From the NCBI GenBank assembly GCA_045125245.1, contig JBGVNF010000125.1, positions 1 through 10,306 on the forward strand: a stretch of DNA of 10,306 nt, given 5' to 3'. Shown here piece by piece: positions 6,336 through 10,306 of the stretch. Under the pieces are notes generated by a model, which ran no database searches, had not been told where the DNA came from, and worked only from the letters and a program-made list of their open reading frames with translations. The stretch is from SVEL01 sp045125245 (GTDB lineage: Bacteria; Bacillota; Clostridia; Lachnospirales; Lachnospiraceae). The translations under genes and the position numbers were made by a program. Numbering within the stretch: the first letter of the stretch is position 1; every line of letters starts with the position of its first letter.

Positions 6336-7247
6336 ATGCTAGACATTTGCTTATTAGGAACAGGAGGAATGATGCCATTGCCAAGAAGGTGGCTCACATC
6401 CCTTATGTTGAGATATAACGGAAAAAGTATATTGATAGATTGTGGCGAAGGTACACAGCTTGCTATTAAGGAGCAGGGGTGGAGCTTTAATCCTATTGAT
6501 GTTATATGCTTTACACATTACCATGCGGATCATATAAGTGGATTGCCAGGACTTCTTCTTACTATGGGTAATGCAGATAGAACTGAACCTGTGACAATGA
6601 TTGGACCTAAAGGACTTAGCAGAGTAGTATCATCACTTCGTGTTATTGCACCAGAATTACCCTTCGAGATAAATTTTATAGAGCTTACGGAAAATGAGCA
6701 GACTATAGAAATATGTGGTCTGGTTATAGAAGCATTTAAAGTCAATCATAATGTTTTGTGCTATGGATATAGCGTAAAATTAAATCGACAGGGCCGTTTT
6801 ATGGTGGAGAAAGCTGAGGAAAATAATATACCGAAGCAGTATTGGAGCAAATTGCAAAAAGGTGAAGATATAGAATATGAAGGAAGAATCTTAACTCCTG
6901 ATATGGTATTAGGAGAAGAAAGAAAGGGTCTTCATTTAGTTTACTGTACAGATACAAGACCGATGCCTATCATAGCTTCAAAGGGAATAGGTAGTGATTT
7001 GATGATACTTGAAGGTATGTATGGTGAGCCGGATAAGATAAAGAAAGCAAAAGAGTATAAACATATGACTTTCTATGAGGCAGCAGAGCTTGCAAAGGAA
7101 GCAGATACTAAGCAGATGTGGCTTACCCATTATAGTCCGTCGCTTATTAGACCCGAGGAATATTTAGAAGAGGTTCGTAAAATATTTCCGAGAACGATAG
7201 TTGCAAAAGATGGAAGAAGTGTAGTACTTAATTTTGAAGAAGATTAA
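6336..7247 (+). CDS. rnz: Ribonuclease Z (tRNA 3' endonuclease)
   Basis: RNase Z is a zinc-dependent metallo-beta-lactamase-fold endonuclease that cuts the 3' trailer from tRNA precursors lacking an encoded CCA. The 303-residue protein is close to the usual ~307. It has LGTGG (7-11), DCGEGTQ (35-41), the metal motif HYHADH (61-66), and further probable ligands H138, D206 (in CTDTR) and H265 (in THYSP), with H243 (KHMTF) as the catalytic-region His. The exosite region (about 160-195) reads NIPKQYWSKLQKGE, where classical enzymes have a Gly-Pro motif (roughly GVPPGP), so this is a variant arm. GAGGAG (6323-6328) precedes ATG 6336. The tRNA-Ser gene in this window lacks CCA, so the cell has substrates for it. 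A related MBL hydrolase with another substrate is the main alternative. Confidence 0.88.
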   Translation: MLDICLLGTGGMMPLPRRWLTSLMLRYNGKSILIDCGEGTQLAIKEQGWSFNPIDVICFTHYHADHISGLPGLLLTMGNADRTEPVTMIGPKGLSRVVSSLRVIAPELPFEINFIELTENEQTIEICGLVIEAFKVNHNVLCYGYSVKLNRQGRFMVEKAEENNIPKQYWSKLQKGEDIEYEGRILTPDMVLGEERKGLHLVYCTDTRPMPIIASKGIGSDLMILEGMYGEPDKIKKAKEYKHMTFYEAAELAKEADTKQMWLTHYSPSLIRPEEYLEEVRKIFPRTIVAKDGRSVVLNFEED

Positions 7248-7269
7248 GCCCAGAAGGGAGGTAATACTT

Positions 7270-7854
7270 ATGAAGAGAAGAATGAGATGGTTAGTTACGT
7301 TAACACTTTTGGCAGTGGTTGTTGTAATATGGTATTATGTTGATTCAAATAAGCCATTAGAGAGTGAGGGAACAAGAGAAGTCGGAGAAGTGACAGAGAT
7401 AGACAAAGTTCTTAATAAAGACTTGGAAAAATCTTATCCACATACTGCGAGAGAGGTTATCCAGTTATTTATACGAATACAGAAGTGTTATTATAATGAG
7501 AAGTGGAGTGAAGAAGAATTTGTTAAGCTTGCTTACAAGGCCACTGAATTATTTGATGAAGAATTAAAGAATGCAAATCCATTTGATGAGTATTACGAGG
7601 AATTAAAGACAGAGGTGTCTCAGTATAAGGATGAGAAAAAGATAATTAATAGAACAATTTTGGATAAAACATCAGAGATAGTATATTCTACAGTAGAAGA
7701 ACAAAAGTACGCATCTTTGAATTGTACATATTATTTAAAATCTGCGTCAGGAACAAGTAAAGTAATAGAAACTTATATCTTGCGCAAGAACGAAGAAGAT
7801 AGATGGAAAATTCTTGGTTGGAAAGAATATGAAGAAAGTGAATGGGAACAGTAA
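7270..7854 (+). CDS. Membrane-anchored protein of unknown function (possibly DUF6715)
   Basis: The 194-residue product has a basic start (MKRRMRW), one hydrophobic segment (about residues 7-24) with no lipobox or evident cleavage site, and a long acidic, hydrophilic domain, so it is probably a single-pass protein with an extracytoplasmic domain. Recognisable blocks are VLNKDLEKSYPHTAREVIQL, the aromatic IQKCYYNEKWSEEE, and a C-terminal beta-rich part ending in WKILGWKEYEESEWEQ. It resembles clostridial proteins I recall as DUF6715, but I am not certain. ATG 7270 is preferred because GGGAGGT (7256-7262) lies just upstream; ATG 7234 is inside rnz with no such site. Its TAA overlaps the tsaD ATG by one base. 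The C-terminal domain loosely recalls NTF2-like/DUF4878 folds, but I cannot show that. Confidence 0.82.
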   Translation: MKRRMRWLVTLTLLAVVVVIWYYVDSNKPLESEGTREVGEVTEIDKVLNKDLEKSYPHTAREVIQLFIRIQKCYYNEKWSEEEFVKLAYKATELFDEELKNANPFDEYYEELKTEVSQYKDEKKIINRTILDKTSEIVYSTVEEQKYASLNCTYYLKSASGTSKVIETYILRKNEEDRWKILGWKEYEESEWEQ

Positions 7855-8891
7855 TGAGTGATATTAATAATAAAGATGTATATATATTAGCTATAGAAAG
7901 TTCTTGTGATGAAACAGCAGCATCCGTTGTGAAAAATGGAAGAGAGGTATTGTCTAATGTAATATCATCTCAGATAGATTTACATACTCTTTATGGTGGT
8001 GTTGTGCCAGAGATAGCATCAAGAAAACATATTGAAAAGATTAATCAGGTTATAGAGGAAGCATTAAAAGAAGCAAATTGCAGTCTTGAAAATATAGATG
8101 CAATAGGAGTTACTTACGGTCCTGGGCTTGTGGGTGCCCTCCTTGTTGGAGTGGCAGAAGCTAAAGCTATGGCCTTTGCAGCCAATAAGCCGTTAGTTGG
8201 AGTTCATCATATAGAAGGACATATTTCCGCTAATTATATAGAAAATAGAGAATTAGAGCCACCATATATTTGCCTTGTTGTATCAGGTGGGCATACACAC
8301 CTTGTAGTAGTAAACGATTATGGTGATTATCAAGTTATAGGAAGAACAAGAGATGACGCAGCAGGAGAGGCGTTTGATAAGGTTGCTAGAGCTATTGAAT
8401 TGGGATATCCAGGAGGTCCTAAGATAGACAAGCTTGCAAAGGAAGGAAATTCAGAAGCGATTAAGTTCCCAAGAGCTAGAGTAGAAGGTGCACCATTTGA
8501 TTTCAGTTTTAGTGGACTTAAGTCAGCGGTCTTAAATCATATTAATATGTGTCAGATGAAGGGGCTTGAGATTAATAAAGCAGATATAGCAGCATCGTTC
8601 CAAGCTTCTGTTGTGGATGCATTACTTGATAGAGCTATGCTAGCGTGCAAAGAATATAATATGAATAAATTGGCGATAGCTGGAGGTGTGGCATCTAATT
8701 CAGCCATAAGAACAGCTTTTGAGGCTAAATGTAAACAGGATAATATAGAGTTTTATCATCCTTCGCCAATATTCTGTACTGATAACGCAGCTATGATTGG
8801 AGTTGCTGCATATTATGAGTATGTAAAGGGTACAAGACATGGATGGGATCTTAATGCAGTACCTAATTTAAAGTTGGGAGAGCGTATATAG
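7854..8891 (+). CDS. tsaD: tRNA t6A transferase TsaD
   Basis: TsaD transfers the threonylcarbamoyl group from threonylcarbamoyl-adenylate to A37 of ANN-decoding tRNAs, working with TsaB and TsaE. The 345-residue protein shows ILAIESSCDETAASVV near the N-terminus, VVPEIASRKH, the metal-binding pair H119/H123 in HHIEGH, VSGGHTHLV, DDAAGEAFDKVAR, FSFSGLKSAV, the phosphate-loop-like IAGGVASN, and D310 in FCTDNAAM as the probable third metal ligand. Length is normal. I chose ATG 7854 over ATG 7842: it forms a TAATG overlap with the upstream stop, with GGGAA six to ten bases before, implying translational coupling. tsaD is separated from tsaE-tsaB-rimI by three genes but stays in the same directional run. 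Confidence 0.97.
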   Translation: MSDINNKDVYILAIESSCDETAASVVKNGREVLSNVISSQIDLHTLYGGVVPEIASRKHIEKINQVIEEALKEANCSLENIDAIGVTYGPGLVGALLVGVAEAKAMAFAANKPLVGVHHIEGHISANYIENRELEPPYICLVVSGGHTHLVVVNDYGDYQVIGRTRDDAAGEAFDKVARAIELGYPGGPKIDKLAKEGNSEAIKFPRARVEGAPFDFSFSGLKSAVLNHINMCQMKGLEINKADIAASFQASVVDALLDRAMLACKEYNMNKLAIAGGVASNSAIRTAFEAKCKQDNIEFYHPSPIFCTDNAAMIGVAAYYEYVKGTRHGWDLNAVPNLKLGERI

Positions 8892-8902
8892 TTAAGTGAA
8901 TA

Positions 8903-9007
8903 TAGAGTATTATTTATGATGGAATATTTTCTTATTTATATTAGATTAAGAAAGAGCGAAATACATAACAATTCGCAGAAAAAAGAATAATGAATTGTGA
9001 TACTCTA
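8903..9007 (+). other. Intergenic RNA able to fold as a three-way junction
   Basis: The 191 bases between tsaD and ispD hold three compatible stems: P1 8903-8911/8999-9007 (9 bp, one G-T), P2 8928-8934/8947-8953 (7 bp, TTTCTTA/TAAGAAA) and P3 8968-8974/8992-8998 (7 bp, ACAATTC/GAATTGT). P3 directly abuts P1. A further hairpin, TTCTC/GAGAA, lies at 9023-9035. There is no T-run to make a terminator and no T-box or riboswitch core that I recognise. The DNA is AT-rich, so chance folding is quite possible. I see no convincing promoter or open frame here. Confidence 0.3.
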
Positions 9008-9082
9008 ATCTATATAGAAAAGTTCTCACTGAGAATATGTATGGTCAATTAATAAAATAGCAATAATATACAGGAGGCATAT

Positions 9083-9799
9083 ATGAGTAGAGTTGTATGT
9101 GTTATGCTTGCTGGTGGAAAAGGAAAAAGAATGGGTACAAAAGTAAGTAAGCAGTACTTATTGTTAGATGAAAAACCCGTTCTTTTTTATTCGCTAAAAG
9201 CATTTGAAGAATTTGTAGATGAAATAATAGTAGTAGCTGCAAAAGGTGAAGAGGAATATTGTAAAGAGAATATAGTAGATAAATATGGAATAGAAAAGGT
9301 ATCAGCGGTAGTTACTGGTGGTGCTGAAAGATATTTGTCGGTATACGAAGGATTGAAAGCAATCAAGAAAGCAGATAACGAGACTTATGTATTAATACAT
9401 GATGGTGCAAGACCTTTTATAAGTGGTAAAGTAATCAAGGCTGCCATAGAAAAAGTAAAAGAAACTGGTGCGTGCATAGTTGCGGTTCCGTCTAAAGATA
9501 CTGTAAAAATAGGTAATATAGATAATATGGTAGAAAGTACACCAGATAGAAGAAATGTGTGGCTAGTACAAACTCCGCAAGCATTTGAATATGAGAATAT
9601 ATTTGAAGCATATAAAAAAGCTATTGCGTCAGGACGAGATGATATAACGGATGATTCAATGGTTATGGAATCCTTTGGAGAGAAAAAAATTCATTTTGTT
9701 GAGGGTGATTATGATAATATTAAGTTAACAACCCCAGAAGATTTAACTCATGGAATGGCGATTTTACGGGCAAAAACGGACCTTGAAAAAAATATTTAA
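9083..9799 (+). CDS. ispD: 2-C-methyl-D-erythritol 4-phosphate cytidylyltransferase IspD
   Basis: IspD joins CTP and MEP to form CDP-methylerythritol and pyrophosphate, the third step of the cytoplasmic MEP isoprenoid pathway. The 238-residue protein has the nucleotide loop LAGGKGKRMG (9-18), with R16 and K23 at the expected catalytic positions, GGAERYLSVYEGL (79-91), HDGARPF (106-112), the RRNVWLVQTPQAF block (156-168) and EGDYDNIKLTTPEDL (207-221). The relative TarI, a ribitol-phosphate cytidylyltransferase, is the main alternative, but the C-terminal block fits IspD better. AGGAGG (9072-9077) is an ideal site before ATG 9083. It is separated from tsaD by 191 bases, and no terminator is visible after it; an A-rich stretch leads straight into the tRNA promoter. 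Confidence 0.93.
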   Translation: MSRVVCVMLAGGKGKRMGTKVSKQYLLLDEKPVLFYSLKAFEEFVDEIIVVAAKGEEEYCKENIVDKYGIEKVSAVVTGGAERYLSVYEGLKAIKKADNETYVLIHDGARPFISGKVIKAAIEKVKETGACIVAVPSKDTVKIGNIDNMVESTPDRRNVWLVQTPQAFEYENIFEAYKKAIASGRDDITDDSMVMESFGEKKIHFVEGDYDNIKLTTPEDLTHGMAILRAKTDLEKNI

Positions 9800-9817
9800 A
9801 AAAAATTAAAAAAGTTG

Positions 9818-9846
9818 TTGACACATTAAATGTTTGATGATAGAAT
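9818..9846 (+). promoter_or_regulatory. Strong promoter for tRNA-Ser, with A-tract UP-like element
   Basis: A consensus TTGACA (9818-9823) and TAGAAT (9841-9846) are spaced by 17 bases, with TG at 9838-9839 giving an extended -10. Upstream is an A-rich tract (about 9798-9813) like an UP element. Start would be near 9853, right at the foot of a TGCCGC/GCGGCA hairpin. Confidence 0.85.
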
Positions 9847-9852
9847 AACACT

Positions 9853-9872
9853 TGCCGCTGAGATAGGCGGCA
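9853..9872 (+). other. 5' leader hairpin of the tRNA-Ser precursor
   Basis: TGCCGC (9853-9858) pairs perfectly with GCGGCA (9867-9872) around an 8-base loop, at or next to the predicted transcript start. A second 6-bp hairpin follows (AACTAA 9879-9884/TTAGTT 9890-9895), ending two bases before the tRNA. They may guide 5' processing by RNase P or protect the transcript end; the role is inference. Confidence 0.5.
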
Positions 9873-9897
9873 CAAATAAACTAAATAAGTTAGTTAT

Positions 9898-9983
9898 GGA
9901 GAGGTATCGAAGTGGTCATAACGAGGCGGTCTTGAAAACCGTTTGTCCGCAAGGGCGCGTGGGTTCGAATCCCACCCTCTCCG
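9898..9983 (+). tRNA. tRNA-Ser (anticodon UGA)
   Basis: An 86-base class II tRNA. The acceptor stem GGAGAGG (9898-9904) pairs with CCTCTCC (9976-9982), with discriminator G at 9983. The D arm is TCG/CGA, the anticodon loop CTTGAAA gives anticodon TGA (reading UCA and related Ser codons), a long variable arm closes on GCAA, and the T arm is GTGGG-TTCGAAT-CCCAC. CCA is not encoded, so 3' maturation would use RNase Z and CCA addition. It lies between two strong promoters just upstream of an rRNA operon. Confidence 0.97.
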
Positions 9984-9984
9984 T

Positions 9985-10006
9985 TCGTAAATCTTAAGAT
10001 TTACGA
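9985..10006. repeat. Perfect 22-base palindrome after tRNA-Ser
   Basis: The sequence is its own reverse complement, with arms TCGTAAATCTT and AAGATTTACGA, beginning two bases after the tRNA discriminator. It can form a 9-bp hairpin with a TTAA loop. No T-run follows (TTCAGC then A-rich), so it is not a standard intrinsic terminator on this strand. Possible roles are a tRNA trailer structure for processing or a dyad protein site. Confidence 0.9.
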
Positions 10007-10033
10007 TTCAGCAAAAAAAGTTAAAAAAATATC

Positions 10034-10062
10034 TTGACAACTTTAAAATGAAGTGCTAAGAT
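10034..10062 (+). promoter_or_regulatory. rRNA operon promoter
   Basis: A consensus TTGACA (10034-10039) and TAAGAT (10057-10062) are 17 bases apart, with TG at 10054-10055 as an extended -10 and an A-rich UP-like tract at about 10012-10029. Transcription would start near 10069. It stands about 190 bases before mature 16S rRNA, a usual distance for clostridial rRNA promoters. Confidence 0.85.
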
Positions 10063-10068
10063 ATCTGA

Positions 10069-10253
10069 GCTGTCAAAAAACAGCGAAAATGAACATTGAT
10101 AATTGAATGATGAACCATCCCTGAAAATTTCTTATAAATTTTCAGACCAATCAAAAGATTGGTGAAACTCATTTAAATGAGTATTACGAACAGTAATGAC
10201 CGAAAGGTCAACGGATTAAAATAGCTAACGTTATTTTGATTCAGAATTAAACT
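10069..10253 (+). other. 16S rRNA leader with seven successive hairpins
   Basis: The leader packs hairpins end to end: 10069-10084 (GCTGT/ACAGC), 10121-10145 (9 bp), 10147-10162 (CCAATC/GATTGG), 10167-10182 (palindrome ACTCATTTAAATGAGT), 10183-10197 (ATTAC/GTAAT), 10198-10209 (GACC-GAAA-GGTC, a GNRA tetraloop) and 10215-10240 (9 bp, one G-T). Such leaders help antitermination, folding and RNase processing of pre-rRNA. The stem that pairs with the 3' side of 16S cannot be checked because the gene runs off the window. Confidence 0.7.
10089..10107 (+). promoter_or_regulatory. boxA-like antitermination sequence
   Basis: ATGAACATTGATAATTGAA resembles the rRNA leader boxA region of Firmicutes (of the type TGTTCTTTGAAAACT), which binds NusB/NusE. 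It lies between the first and second leader hairpins, where a boxA would be expected. The match is approximate. Confidence 0.42.

Positions 10254-10306
<53 letters not shown>

Noticed and set aside
6530..6745. Minus-strand open frame within rnz
   Set aside because: Antisense shadow of the metal-binding part of RNase Z, with no independent support.
7234..7269. ATG 7234 as start of the anchored protein
   Set aside because: It lies within rnz without a site, whereas GGGAGGT precedes ATG 7270 and that start gives a normal basic-then-hydrophobic N-terminus.
9985..10020. Intrinsic terminator after tRNA-Ser
   Set aside because: The palindrome is followed by TTCAGC and an A-tract. Read on the minus strand, the T-tract would come before the hairpin, so it fits neither direction.

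Overview
The window is a low-GC chromosomal segment from a member of the Lachnospiraceae (Clostridia). The clearest taxonomic clue is the first ~53 bases of a 16S rRNA gene at the right edge: after the universal AGAGTTTGATC site it reads GGCGGCGTGCTTAACA, as is typical of clostridial cluster XIVa. AGA-rich codon use, strong Shine-Dalgarno sites (AGGAGG, GGGAGGT) and the gene content agree. All recognisable genes are on the + strand.

Left part (1-1600): the possible tail of an upstream gene; a small cytoplasmic protein with an HExxH motif and two CxxC pairs (SprA-related metallopeptidase-like); then a separately promoted membrane protein with a Gln/Pro/Tyr-rich repeat tail, closed by a strong intrinsic terminator at 1569-1597.

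Central part (1634-8891): a promoter followed by a compact run of nine genes: tex, a YcxB-like membrane protein, tsaE, tsaB, rimI, a small zinc-ribbon-like protein, RNase Z, a membrane-anchored protein of unknown function, and tsaD. Most gaps are 11-22 bases. tsaB/rimI overlap by 8 bases, and the unknown membrane protein overlaps tsaD by one base (TAATG). The run joins tRNA t6A synthesis (TsaB, TsaD, TsaE; TsaC is not in the window), tRNA 3'-end maturation (RNase Z), ribosomal protein acetylation (RimI) and the nucleic-acid-binding factor Tex. It is a translation-apparatus cluster with three poorly characterised proteins embedded in it.

Right part (8892-10306): a 191-base intergenic stretch able to fold as a three-way junction, then ispD (isoprenoid MEP pathway). 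A strong promoter follows with tRNA-Ser(UGA), a perfect 22-base palindrome, a second strong promoter, an rRNA leader holding a boxA-like sequence and seven successive hairpins, and the start of 16S rRNA. I see no terminator between tRNA-Ser and the rRNA promoter, so the tRNA promoter probably also feeds the rRNA operon.

Most of the window is ordinary housekeeping DNA. I found no defence system, mobile element or CRISPR array. The points worth a second look are the conserved but unexplained small proteins, the RNase Z sequence variant, and the RNA structures around tsaD-ispD and tRNA-Ser-rRNA.
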